NCBI RefSeq assembly: GCF_003952165.1
Contig: NZ_RXFT01000016.1
Coordinates: forward strand, 1-64,000
Origin: Variovorax guangxiensis
Lineage (GTDB): Bacteria; Pseudomonadota; Gammaproteobacteria; Burkholderiales; Burkholderiaceae_C
DNA: 64,000 bases
Direction: 5' to 3'
In this document: piece after piece, positions 49,222 through 57,937 of the stretch
How positions within the stretch are numbered: the first letter of the stretch is position 1
How the letters are laid out: every line of letters starts with the position of its first letter
The notes under the pieces: model-generated
Databases searched by the model: none
What the model saw: only the letters and a program-made list of their open reading frames with translations
Told to the model about the DNA's origin: nothing
Translations under genes and position numbers: made by a program

Positions 49222-50388
49222 ATGAAAATCGTCAACATCCTCGAATCCACCCGCCCCATCAAGTCGGACATCCGCAACGCCTACATCGATTTCTCGAAGA
49301 TGACCCTGAGCCTCGTGGCGGTGGTCACCGACGTGATCCGCGACGGCAGGCCCGTCGTCGGCTACGGTTTTAATTCCAACGGCCGCTACGGCCAGGGCGG
49401 GCTGATCCGCGAGCGCTTCCTGCCGCGCCTGCTGGAGGCCGACCCGGCCTCGCTGCTCGACGAGACCGGCGACAACCTCGATCCGCACAAGATCTGGGCC
49501 CGCATGATGATCAACGAGAAGCCCGGCGGCCATGGCGAGCGCTCGGTGGCCGTGGGCACCATCGACATGGCCGTGTGGGACGCCACCGCCAAGATCGCCG
49601 GCAAGCCGCTCTACCAGCTGCTGGCCGAACGCTACGGCACCGGCAAGCCCGACCCGCGCGTGTTCGTCTACGCGGCCGGCGGCTACTACTACCCCGGCAA
49701 AGGCCTCGAAGGTCTGCAGCGCGAGATGACCAGCTACCTGGAGCGCGGCTACTCGGTGGTGAAGATGAAGATCGGCGGCGCCACGCTGGCCGAGGACTGC
49801 GAGCGCATCGAGTCGGTGCTGAAGATCCTCGGCCCCGGCCAGCAGCTCGCGGTGGACGCCAACGGCCGCTTCGACCTGCCCACCGCCGTCAACTACGGCC
49901 GCGCGCTCTCGCAGTACCCGCTCTTCTGGTACGAAGAGGCCGGCGATCCGCTGGACTACGAACTGCAGGCCAAGCTGGGCGAGGTGTATGCCGGCCCGAT
50001 GGCCACGGGTGAGAACCTGTTCTCGATGCAGGACGCGCGCAACCTCATCCGCCACGGCGGCATGCGCCCCGACCGCGACTGGCTGCAGTTCGACTGCGCG
50101 CTGAGCTACGGCCTCGTCGAGTACCTGCGCACGCTCGACATGCTGAAGGAGAACGGCTGGTCGCCCTCGCGCTGCATTCCGCACGGCGGCCACCAGATGT
50201 CGCTGGCCATCGCGGCCGGCCTCGGCCTCGGCGGCAACGAGAGCTACCCCGACCTGTTCCAGCCCTACGGCGGCTTCCCCGACGGCGTGAAGGTGGACAA
50301 CGGCTACGTCACCCTGCCGCCACTGCCGGGCATCGGCTTCGAAGGCAAGGCCGATCTGATCTCCGAGATGCGGGCGCTCGCCAGCTGA
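49222..50388 (+). CDS. tarD: D(-)-tartrate dehydratase-like enolase-superfamily enzyme
   Basis: A 388-residue enolase-superfamily protein that closely follows the characterised Bradyrhizobium D-tartrate dehydratase TarD as I recall its sequence. It has NEKPGGHGE with Lys100 (Lys102 there), VVKMKIGG with Lys183 (Lys184), metal ligands Asp212, Glu239 and Glu264, and IPHGGHQMSLAIAAGLGLGG with His321 (His322). The reaction is dehydration of D-tartrate to oxaloacetate. The 20-residue opening IRNAYIDFSKMTLSLVAVVT also fits. Adjacent Bug, SDR and aldolase genes complete a hydroxy-diacid cluster. Confidence 0.85.
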   Translation: MKIVNILESTRPIKSDIRNAYIDFSKMTLSLVAVVTDVIRDGRPVVGYGFNSNGRYGQGGLIRERFLPRLLEADPASLLDETGDNLDPHKIWARMMINEKPGGHGERSVAVGTIDMAVWDATAKIAGKPLYQLLAERYGTGKPDPRVFVYAAGGYYYPGKGLEGLQREMTSYLERGYSVVKMKIGGATLAEDCERIESVLKILGPGQQLAVDANGRFDLPTAVNYGRALSQYPLFWYEEAGDPLDYELQAKLGEVYAGPMATGENLFSMQDARNLIRHGGMRPDRDWLQFDCALSYGLVEYLRTLDMLKENGWSPSRCIPHGGHQMSLAIAAGLGLGGNESYPDLFQPYGGFPDGVKVDNGYVTLPPLPGIGFEGKADLISEMRALAS

Positions 50389-50423
50389 TGAACTGACGAG
50401 CTACCGGGCCGACGGTGCGAGGC

Positions 50424-51410
50424 TCAGGGATGGAACCCCGAGCGGCGGACCACGGGTTCCCACTGCGCGCGGTAGGCCTTCAACATCTGCGTCGTTTCCG
50501 CCGCGTTGCTGGACACGGGCGTGATGAAGAGCGCGTCGGCCGCCTTGTGCAGGCCCGGGTCCTTCATCACGTCGCGGATCGAATTGGCCAGCAGCTGCAC
50601 CTTGGCGGGCGGCATGGCCGCTGGCGCGAAGAAGGTGTTCCAGCCGTCGGCGTCGATCTTCATGCCGGCCTCGCTGAAGGTCGGGATGTTGGGCGCGAAG
50701 CTCGCGCGCTTCTTGCCCGAGGTGGCCAGGATGCGGATCTTGCCGGCCACGTGCTGCGGATAGAGCGAGTCGAGCGTGTCGATGGCAATCGGCAGGCTGC
50801 CGTTGACCAGGTCGGCCGCCAGCGGCGCCGAGCCGCCATAACCCTTGATCTGCGGCTGCACGCTCAGCGCGTCGCCCACCATCAGGCCGAAGAAGTGCGG
50901 CAGGCTGCCGGTGGCGGGCACGCCGAAGATGGCTTCTTCAGGATGGGCCCACAGCCGGCCCACGAGGAACATCGCGCGGTCGAGCTGGAGCTTGCTGCCG
51001 ACGGCCAGCGCGAAGTCGTAGCTGCTGACCTGCGAAACGGGCACGAAGTCCTTGTCGGGGTCGTAGCCCGCGTCCTTGATGACCAGCGGCGCAACCACCA
51101 TCACGGCGGGGTTGCCGAGCATCAGCACGTTCTGCGTGGTGGGCGCGCGCTTCACTTCCTTGGCCGCGAGACGACCGCCTTCACCCGGACGGTTTTCCAC
51201 GCTCACCTGCACGCCGAGCTTCGGCGTGAGCCGCTCGGCGATCAGCCGCGCGATGCGGTCGGTGCTGCCGCCCGGGGCATAGCCGACCACGAGGGTGAGC
51301 GGCCCGCCGTCCAGCGCGGCGGGCGCCTGGGCCTGGGCCAGGGGAGCGCAGGCGGCCAGGGCGACGCCCCATGCCATGATGAGCTTGCGCCGGGAAAGGA
51401 ATGCGGGCAT
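50424..51410 (-). CDS. Bug/TctC-family solute receptor
   Basis: A 328-residue receptor with a signal containing SRRKLIMAWGVALAACAPLAQA (Tat-like RRK or lipoprotein Cys possible) and the family core GGPLTLVVGYAPGGSTDRIARLI, VSVENRPGEGGRLAAKEV. ATG with AGGAGA at 8 bases. Divergent from a MarR regulator, convergent with the tartrate dehydratase. Ligand unknown. Confidence 0.92.
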   Translation of the reverse strand: MPAFLSRRKLIMAWGVALAACAPLAQAQAPAALDGGPLTLVVGYAPGGSTDRIARLIAERLTPKLGVQVSVENRPGEGGRLAAKEVKRAPTTQNVLMLGNPAVMVVAPLVIKDAGYDPDKDFVPVSQVSSYDFALAVGSKLQLDRAMFLVGRLWAHPEEAIFGVPATGSLPHFFGLMVGDALSVQPQIKGYGGSAPLAADLVNGSLPIAIDTLDSLYPQHVAGKIRILATSGKKRASFAPNIPTFSEAGMKIDADGWNTFFAPAAMPPAKVQLLANSIRDVMKDPGLHKAADALFITPVSSNAAETTQMLKAYRAQWEPVVRRSGFHP

Positions 51411-51541
51411 CGGATCGGGTCTCCTGCGGAGGTGGGCACGAACGGAGGGACGGGCAGGCGCGGTTTCGCGGCGAAAATCGCGCACCAAGACTGTTTCCGG
51501 TCGTTCAAATTTGTTACTGGTTTATACGTACAGGGAAACAG

Positions 51542-51554
51542 TTGATCTAATCAA
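51542..51554. promoter_or_regulatory. Palindrome in the Bug/MarR divergent promoter
   Basis: TTGAT-CTA-ATCAA, a perfect dyad of the size bound by MarR-family proteins, within an AT-rich patch (about 51510-51570) that stands out from the GC-rich surroundings. Confidence 0.5.
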
Positions 51555-51621
51555 TCAAGTGCCTGCCGAGGCGGGCGAACCACACTTCAACCGCTCGCGC
51601 CCTTCACGTTCCGTCACCTGT

Positions 51622-52170
51622 ATGCAACAAGCTTTCCCCGATGCAGGAGCGTTGCGCGCGCCCCATTCACTGGACGACCTGCTGCTCTACCGCATGGCGC
51701 GCGCCGTGCGCGCGGGCAGCGGCATGGCGACGCGGCTGGTCGAGGGCGGCTTCGGCATCACGCGCCGCGAGTGGGGAATGATCGCCACGCTCGCCCAGGA
51801 GGGCGAGATGACCTCCTCGGCGCTGGCCACCCAGCTGCACCTGGACCGTGTGCGCACCTCGCGCGGACTGCGCAGCCTCGTCGAGAAGAAGCTGGTGCAG
51901 CGCCGGCAGAACGCGGAAGACCGGCGCGAAGTGCATGTGCGGCTGAGCGCCTCGGGCCAGCAGCTCTTCGGCAGGCTCTTTCCGCGCATCGCGGGGCTGA
52001 ACACGGAACTGCTGGAAGGCGTGGCGCCCGCGGACCTGGACGCCCTCCTGCGCTGCCTGCACCACCTGGAGCAGCGCGGCGAGGAACTGCTCGCGCAGGG
52101 CGTGGTGGCGGAAAAGGCGGACCGGCGCTCGGGCGGAACGCGGCACCGCTGGCCCGAGCGCGGCGGCTGA
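51622..52170 (+). CDS. MarR-family transcription regulator
   Basis: A 182-residue MarR protein: winged helix with SSALATQLHLDRVRTSRGLRSL and the wing KKLVQRRQNAEDRREVHVRLS (DRR motif). Divergent from the Bug receptor with a candidate palindromic operator between. Likely controls itself and that receptor in response to an aromatic or organic acid. Confidence 0.92.
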   Translation: MQQAFPDAGALRAPHSLDDLLLYRMARAVRAGSGMATRLVEGGFGITRREWGMIATLAQEGEMTSSALATQLHLDRVRTSRGLRSLVEKKLVQRRQNAEDRREVHVRLSASGQQLFGRLFPRIAGLNTELLEGVAPADLDALLRCLHHLEQRGEELLAQGVVAEKADRRSGGTRHRWPERGG

Positions 52171-52198
52171 CCCCGCGGGCGATCAAGCGGGCGGTCAG
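52167..52198. terminator. Imperfect hairpin between MarR and FlxA-like genes
   Basis: CTGACC-CCGC and GCGG-GC-GGTCAG pair with a small bulge; it overlaps the ends of two convergent genes. No T-run. Confidence 0.4.
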
Positions 52199-52539
52199 GC
52201 CTGCACGTCCACCACGCTGCCGAGCGTGCCCGACGCACCGCGACTGGCGCGCTGCGTACCCGCGGCGCCTTCCTCCAGCGAGGCCATCGCGCTCTGCTGG
52301 ACGCCGGCGTTGCGCAGCGCATTCATCTGCTGCTGCAGCATCGCGAGCTTCGCCGCGAGCGCCTCGAGCTGCATCCGGATCGCATCGCGGGCCTCCTCGG
52401 GCGCGGCGAGCAGCTGGGCCTGCGTCTCGCCGATCTGTTTCTGCGTGGCGGTGATCTGCCGCTGGATCTTCGCGATCTCGGCGTTCACGTTGACCCCGCT
52501 GCCTGTTGCGCCGCCGCTCGCGCCGATGGCATTGAGCAT
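52195..52539 (-). CDS. FlxA-like coiled-coil protein
   Basis: A 114-residue protein. Residues 20-80 form a Gln/Ala-rich coiled coil (AEIAKIQRQITATQKQIGETQ, then QLEALAAKLAMLQQQMNALR) matching the FlxA-like family, flanked by Gly/Ser/Ala-rich ends. E. coli FlxA is a flagellar-regulon protein of unknown function. No flagellar genes are near. Confidence 0.7.
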   Translation of the reverse strand: MLNAIGASGGATGSGVNVNAEIAKIQRQITATQKQIGETQAQLLAAPEEARDAIRMQLEALAAKLAMLQQQMNALRNAGVQQSAMASLEEGAAGTQRASRGASGTLGSVVDVQA

Positions 52540-52714
52540 CTCTGTCCTCCTCTGGTTGTCCGCAAGGGAAAGAAGCTATATCGGCAGCCGGCGCGAAAAA
52601 TAGAGGGCCGCCTCTGATCGCGCCTCCATCGCCCGCGACCGCTTGCACCGCCGCCATGGCCGACTAGACTGGAATCCGAGGGCACCCGCGGTGCCGGGGG
52701 CCAAGGAGCCTGCC

Positions 52715-53161
52715 ATGTACAAGCGTGTTCTCGTGGCAACCGATGGCTCTGCGCTGTCGGAGCAGGCGGTCAATGCCGCCATCGATCTGGCCCTGCTCTG
52801 CAACGCCGAACTGGTGAGCGTCACCGTCGCGCACATCGAGCCCGTCGGCTACTTCGAAGGATCGCTGATGCTGAGCCAGCGCGACATCGAGGCCGCGCAG
52901 GAGCAGTCGGACCATGCCGCGCGCCGGCTGGTCGACAAGTCGGTCGCCGCCGCCACCGCCAGGGGCGTGCGCAATCCGAGGGCGGTGGTCATGAAGTCGA
53001 ACCAGGTGGCCGAGGCCATCATCGCGGCCGCGAAGAACCAGCAGTGCGACCTGATCGTGATGGCCTCCCACGGCCGGCGCAGCCTGGCGCGCCTGCTGAT
53101 GGGCAGCGAGACGCTGCATGTGCTGACGCACTCTCACATCCCGGTGCTGGTGCTGCGCTAG
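52715..53161 (+). CDS. Universal stress protein UspA family
   Basis: A 148-residue UspA domain: YKRVLVATDGSALSEQAVNAA at the start and the ATP-binding loop ASHGRRSLARLLMGSETLHVL near the end (G2xG9G(S/T)-type). A nucleotide-binding stress protein. ATG with AAGGAG at 7 bases. Convergent with the methylisocitrate lyase-like gene. Confidence 0.93.
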   Translation: MYKRVLVATDGSALSEQAVNAAIDLALLCNAELVSVTVAHIEPVGYFEGSLMLSQRDIEAAQEQSDHAARRLVDKSVAAATARGVRNPRAVVMKSNQVAEAIIAAAKNQQCDLIVMASHGRRSLARLLMGSETLHVLTHSHIPVLVLR

Positions 53162-53182
53162 CGGCGCCAGCCCTTCTCCTGC

Positions 53183-54046
53183 TCAGCTCGCGTACCGCTT
53201 CTCCAGCGCGTCGAGTTCGGGCTTGCCCACCAGCCGCTGGCGTTCCGCGAAGGGCACGACCAGCGCCGGGTCTTCGTCCACGCGCTTCGTGTCGCGCAGC
53301 ACCGTCAGCGCCTTCTGCATGCCGGCGACTGCCCCCTGCAGCGCCGCGTTGGCATACAGCACGATGCCGTAGCCCAGCCCGGCGAGTTCCTCGGCGCCGA
53401 AGATCGGCGTCCTGCCGCCGATCACCATGTTCATGAGCTGCGGCTTCTTCAGCCGCTGCGGCAGCGCGCGGATCTCGTCGGCCGTGGTCACGGCCTCCAC
53501 GAAGAGGATGTCTGCACCCGCCTCGCTGAACTTCTGCGCGCGCTCGATGGCGGCCTCGAAGCCCAGCGTGGCGGCGGCGTCGGTGCGGGCCATGACGAGC
53601 AGATCGGGGTCGGTGCGCGCATCGACGGCAGCCTTGATCTTGTTGACTGCCTCCTCGGTGGAGATCACGTCCTTGCCCGAGAAGTGGCCGCAGCGCTTGG
53701 GCGCGACCTGGTCCTCGAACTGGATGCAGTCGGCGCCCGCGCGCTCCAGCACGCGCACCGTGTGGCGCACGTTGAGCGCGTTGCCGAAGCCGGTGTCGGC
53801 ATCCACGATCAGCGGCAGGCCCACCGCGTCGCGGATGCGCGCCGTGTGGTCGGCGATCTCGTGCAGGCCCATGAAGCCCTGGTCGGGCAGGCCGAACCAC
53901 ATGTTGGTGACGCCCGCGCCGGTGACGTAGATGGCCTCGAAGCCCAGGTCCTCGATCACGCGCGCCGACAGCGCGTTGAAGGCACCCGGCACCAGCACGC
54001 CCCGGCGCGCTTCGGCCAGGGCTCGGAGGGTCTTGCGAGTCGACAT
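53183..54046 (-). CDS. prpB: 2-Methylisocitrate lyase/PEP-mutase-family enzyme (PrpB-like)
   Basis: A 287-residue isocitrate-lyase-superfamily protein. The active-site loop is KRCGH with Cys119 (EDQVAPKRCGH, 111-121), the Mg ligands lie in VDADTGFGN and VEAVT. PrpB proper cleaves 2-methylisocitrate to pyruvate and succinate and is usually about 295 residues with KKCGH; KRCGH and divergence elsewhere leave open a related substrate such as oxaloacetate or dimethylmalate-type acids. As last gene of the prp cluster, methylisocitrate lyase is the best guess. AAGGAAG precedes the ATG. Confidence 0.75.
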   Translation of the reverse strand: MSTRKTLRALAEARRGVLVPGAFNALSARVIEDLGFEAIYVTGAGVTNMWFGLPDQGFMGLHEIADHTARIRDAVGLPLIVDADTGFGNALNVRHTVRVLERAGADCIQFEDQVAPKRCGHFSGKDVISTEEAVNKIKAAVDARTDPDLLVMARTDAAATLGFEAAIERAQKFSEAGADILFVEAVTTADEIRALPQRLKKPQLMNMVIGGRTPIFGAEELAGLGYGIVLYANAALQGAVAGMQKALTVLRDTKRVDEDPALVVPFAERQRLVGKPELDALEKRYAS

Positions 54047-54090
54047 CGGTTCTTCCTTGTTGTGTTGCGTTGTCTTGCTGATTCCGGAGG

Positions 54091-55284
54091 TCAGAGCGTA
54101 TCGCCGGGCACGCGCACCCAGCCTTCCATCAGCACGCGGGCGCTGCGGCTCATCACGGCCTTGGTCACGCGCCATTCGCCATCGACCCGGCTGGCCTGCG
54201 CGCCGACGCGCAGCGTGCCCGAGGGATGGCCGAAGCGCACCGCCGAGCGCTCGCCGCCGCCGGCCGCGAGGTTGACCAGCGTGCCCGGAATGGCCGCCGC
54301 CGTGCCGATGGCCACCGCCGCCGTGCCCATCATGGCGTGGTGCAGCTTGCCCATGGACAGCGCGCGCACCAGCAGGTCGACATCGCCCGCCGCGACCGGC
54401 TTGCCGCTGGAAGCCGTGTAGTTCGCTGGCCTCGCGACGAACGCGACCTTGGGCGTGTGCTGGCGCCCTGCCGCTTCGCCGATGTTCTTGATGAGCCCCA
54501 TGCGCACCGCGCCATGCGCGCGGACGGCTTCGAACTTCGCGAGCGCGGCGGCGTCGCCGTTGATCGCGTCCTGCAGCTCGGCGCCCGTGTAGCCGATGGC
54601 CTCGGCCTCCACGAAGATGGTCGGGATGCCGGCGTTGATCATCGTCGCGCGCAGCCTGCCGACGCCCGGCACCTCGAGCTCGTCGACCAGATTGCCGGTC
54701 GGAAACATCGCGCCGCCCGCGCCCTCTTCTTCCGCAGCCGGGTCCATGAATTCGAGCTGCACCTCGGCGGCCGGGAAGGTCACGCCGTCGAGTTCGAAGT
54801 CGCCGGTCTCCTGCACCGCGCCGTCGCTGATGGGCACGTGCGCGACGATGGTCTTGCCGATGTTGGCCTGCCAGATGCGCACCACCGCCACGCCGTCGCG
54901 CGGCACGCGGCTCGAGTCGACGAGGCCATTGGAAATCGCGAAGGGCCCGACCGCCGCCGACAGGTTGCCGCAATTACCGCTCCAGTCGACGAAGGGCTGG
55001 TCGATCGACACCTGGCCGAAGAGGTAGTCCACGTCATGGCCGGGCCTGTCGCTCTTCGAAAGAATCACCGCCTTGCTGGTGCTCGAGGTGGCGGCGCCCA
55101 TGCCGTCGATCTGCTTGCCGTAGGGGTCGGGGCTGCCGATGACGCGCAGCAGCAGCGCATCGCGCGCCTTGCCGGGCACCTGCGCGGCCTTGGGCAGGTC
55201 CTGCAGGCGGAAGAACACGCCCTTGCTGGTGCCGCCGCGCATGTAGGTGGCGGGAATCCTGATCTGTGGTGCGAAGGAAGCCAT
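54091..55284 (-). CDS. prpF: AcnD-accessory protein PrpF (methylaconitate isomerase)
   Basis: A 397-residue PrpF of the DAPE/PrpF fold, beginning at MASFAPQIRIPATYMRGGTS and ending GWVRVPGDTL. PrpF isomerises trans-2-methylaconitate formed by AcnD so hydration can proceed. Catalytic region includes GNCGNLSAAVGPFA. An ATG seven codons earlier (55305) overlaps the acnD stop in an ATGA; either start is possible. Confidence 0.93.
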   Translation of the reverse strand: MASFAPQIRIPATYMRGGTSKGVFFRLQDLPKAAQVPGKARDALLLRVIGSPDPYGKQIDGMGAATSSTSKAVILSKSDRPGHDVDYLFGQVSIDQPFVDWSGNCGNLSAAVGPFAISNGLVDSSRVPRDGVAVVRIWQANIGKTIVAHVPISDGAVQETGDFELDGVTFPAAEVQLEFMDPAAEEEGAGGAMFPTGNLVDELEVPGVGRLRATMINAGIPTIFVEAEAIGYTGAELQDAINGDAAALAKFEAVRAHGAVRMGLIKNIGEAAGRQHTPKVAFVARPANYTASSGKPVAAGDVDLLVRALSMGKLHHAMMGTAAVAIGTAAAIPGTLVNLAAGGGERSAVRFGHPSGTLRVGAQASRVDGEWRVTKAVMSRSARVLMEGWVRVPGDTL

Positions 55285-55301
55285 GGGCTGCGATTCTCGG
55301 T

Positions 55302-57902
55302 TCATGCGGCCACGGGTGTGGCGCAGGCGAGGAAATCCTGTGCGAAGCGCTGCAGCACACCGCCCGCTTCGTAGATCGAAACTTCCTCTGCGGTGTCGAG
55401 GCGGCAGGTCATCGGCACTTCGAGCCGCTCGCCGTTGCGGCGGCGGACCACCAGCGTGAGGTCGGCGCGCGGCTCGCGCGCGCCGGTCACGTCGTAGGTC
55501 TCGGTGCCGTCCAGGCCCAGCGTGAGGCGACTGGTGCCGGGCTTGAATTCGAGCGGCAGCACGCCCATGCCGATCAGGTTGGTGCGGTGGATGCGCTCGA
55601 AGCCCTCGGCCGCGATGGCCTCCACGCCCGCGAGGCGCACGCCCTTGGCGGCCCAGTCGCGCGAGGAGCCCTGGCCGTAGTCGGCGCCCGCCACGATGAT
55701 CAGCGGCTGCCTGCGCAGCATGTAGGTTTCGATGGCCTCCCACATGCGCATGACCTGCCCTTCGGGCTCCACGCGCGCCAGCGAGCCGGCGCGCACGCTG
55801 CCGTCTTCCTTGCGCACCATTTCGTTCCTGAGGGTCGGGTTGGCGAAGGTGGCGCGCTGCGCCGTGAGGTGGTCGCCGCGATGGGTGGCGTAGGAATTGA
55901 AGTCCTCCTCGGGCAGGCCCATTTTGTGGAGGTACTCGCCGGCGGCGCTGTCCAGCAGGATCGCGTTGGAGGGCGAGAGGTGGTCGGTGGTGATGTTGTC
56001 CGGCAGGATCGCCAGCGGCCGCATGCCCCTGAGCGTGCGCTCGCCGGCCAGCGCGCCCTCCCAGTAGGGCGGGCGGCGGATGTAGGTGGAGGCGGGGCGC
56101 CAGTCGTACAGCGGCGCCACCTTGTCGCCCGCATCGGGCCGGATCGCGAACATCGGCTCGTACGCCTCGCGGAAGTGCGCGGGCTTCACGCAGGACTTCA
56201 CGATGGCGTCGATCTCCGCGTCGTCGGGCCAGATGTCCTTCAGCCGCACTTCCCTGCCCTCGACCACGGCGAGCACGTCGCGCTCGATGTCGAAGCGCAC
56301 GGTGCCGGCGATGGCGTAGGCAACCACCAGCGGCGGCGAGGCAAGGAAGGCCTGCCGCGCATACGGATGGATGCGGCCGTCGAAGTTGCGGTTGCCCGAG
56401 AGCACGGCGGTCGCGTACAGGTCGCGCTCGACGATCTCCTGCTGTATCGCCGGATCGAGCGCGCCCGACATGCCGTTGCACGAGGTGCAGGCATAGGCCA
56501 CCACGCCAAAGCCGAGCTTTTCGAGCTCGCCCATCAGGCCGGCCTCTTGCAGGTACAGCGTCACGGCCTTGGAACCCGGCGCCAGCGAGGACTTGACCCA
56601 GGGCTTGCGCACGAGCCCAAGCCGGTTGGCATTGCGCGCCAGCAGGCCGGCGGCGATCACGTTGCGCGGGTTGCTGGTATTGGTGCAGCTGGTGATGGCC
56701 GCGATGATCACGGCGCCGTCGGGCATGCGGCCCGGCTCTTCGCGCCAGGGCGCCGCGATGCCGCGCGCCGCGAGCTCGGTCGTGGCCACGCGCGCATGCG
56801 GATTCGACGGGCCCGCCATGTTGCGCACCACCGTCGAGAGGTCGAAGTGCAGCACGCGCTCGTACACCGCGTCCTTCAGCGCATCGGCCCACAGGCCGGT
56901 GTGCTTCGCATAGGTTTCCACCAGCCGCACCTGCTCGTCGCTGCGGCCGGTGAGGCGCAGGTAGTCGATGGTCTGCTGGTCGATCGCGAACATCGCGGCC
57001 GTGGCGCCGTACTCGGGTGCCATGTTGGAAATGGTCGCGCGGTCGCCCAGCGTGAGGCTCGCGGCGCCTTCGCCATGGAACTCCAGGTACGCGCCCACCA
57101 CCTTCGACTGGCGCAGGAACTCGGTGAGCGCCAACACCACGTCGGTGGCGGTGATGCCCGGCTGCGGCCGGCCCGAGAGCCTCACGCCGACGATGACGGG
57201 CAGGCGCATCCACGAGGCCCGGCCCAGCATCACGTTCTCGGCCTCCAGTCCACCCACGCCGATGGCGATGACGCCCAGCGCGTCGACGTGCGGCGTGTGG
57301 CTGTCGGTGCCGACCAGCGTGTCGGGGTAGGCCACGCCGTTTTGCGCATGCACCACGGGCGACATCCGCTCCAGGTTGATCTGATGCATGATTCCGTTGC
57401 CCGGCGGTATCACCTCCACATTCCTGAAGGCCCGCTTCGTCCAGTCGATGAAGTGGAAGCGGTCTTCGTTGCGCCGGTCCTCGATGGCGCGGTTCTTCTC
57501 GAAGGCATCGGGGTCGAAGCCGCCGCACTCCACCGCCAGCGAATGGTCGACGATGAGCTGCACCGGCACCACCGGGTTCACCTGCGCCGGGTCGCCGCCC
57601 TGCTCGGCAATGGCGTCGCGCAGGCCGGCCAGGTCGACCAGCGCGGTCTGGCCCAGGATGTCGTGGCACACCACGCGCGCCGGAAACCACGGAAAGTCGT
57701 GCTCGCGCTTGCCTTCGACGATCTGCCGCAGGCTCTGTTCGAGGATGGCCGGATCGCAGCGGCGCACAAGATTCTCGGCGTGCACGCGCGACGTATAGGG
57801 TAGCGTGGCCCATGCGCCTGGACGCAGGGCCTCGACGGCCTCGCGCGCGTCGAAATGGTCCAGCGAAGTGCCGGGAAGGTTCTTGCGGTACTGGGTGTTC
57901 AT
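55302..57902 (-). CDS. acnD: Fe-S-dependent 2-methylcitrate dehydratase AcnD
   Basis: An 866-residue aconitase-superfamily protein of the AcnD type. The 4Fe-4S cysteines are in ITSCTNTSNPRN and ACTSCNGMSG; the substrate pieces VVGTDSHTPHVDALGV and the swivelling domain with GADYGQGSSRDWAAKG are intact. It dehydrates 2-methylcitrate in the propionate pathway together with PrpF. It overlaps the upstream start of prpF and follows prpC by 35 bases. Confidence 0.95.
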   Translation of the reverse strand: MNTQYRKNLPGTSLDHFDAREAVEALRPGAWATLPYTSRVHAENLVRRCDPAILEQSLRQIVEGKREHDFPWFPARVVCHDILGQTALVDLAGLRDAIAEQGGDPAQVNPVVPVQLIVDHSLAVECGGFDPDAFEKNRAIEDRRNEDRFHFIDWTKRAFRNVEVIPPGNGIMHQINLERMSPVVHAQNGVAYPDTLVGTDSHTPHVDALGVIAIGVGGLEAENVMLGRASWMRLPVIVGVRLSGRPQPGITATDVVLALTEFLRQSKVVGAYLEFHGEGAASLTLGDRATISNMAPEYGATAAMFAIDQQTIDYLRLTGRSDEQVRLVETYAKHTGLWADALKDAVYERVLHFDLSTVVRNMAGPSNPHARVATTELAARGIAAPWREEPGRMPDGAVIIAAITSCTNTSNPRNVIAAGLLARNANRLGLVRKPWVKSSLAPGSKAVTLYLQEAGLMGELEKLGFGVVAYACTSCNGMSGALDPAIQQEIVERDLYATAVLSGNRNFDGRIHPYARQAFLASPPLVVAYAIAGTVRFDIERDVLAVVEGREVRLKDIWPDDAEIDAIVKSCVKPAHFREAYEPMFAIRPDAGDKVAPLYDWRPASTYIRRPPYWEGALAGERTLRGMRPLAILPDNITTDHLSPSNAILLDSAAGEYLHKMGLPEEDFNSYATHRGDHLTAQRATFANPTLRNEMVRKEDGSVRAGSLARVEPEGQVMRMWEAIETYMLRRQPLIIVAGADYGQGSSRDWAAKGVRLAGVEAIAAEGFERIHRTNLIGMGVLPLEFKPGTSRLTLGLDGTETYDVTGAREPRADLTLVVRRRNGERLEVPMTCRLDTAEEVSIYEAGGVLQRFAQDFLACATPVAA

Positions 57903-57937
57903 GGGGCGGCGCTCGGGCCTCTTGCCTTCTTGTCTTT

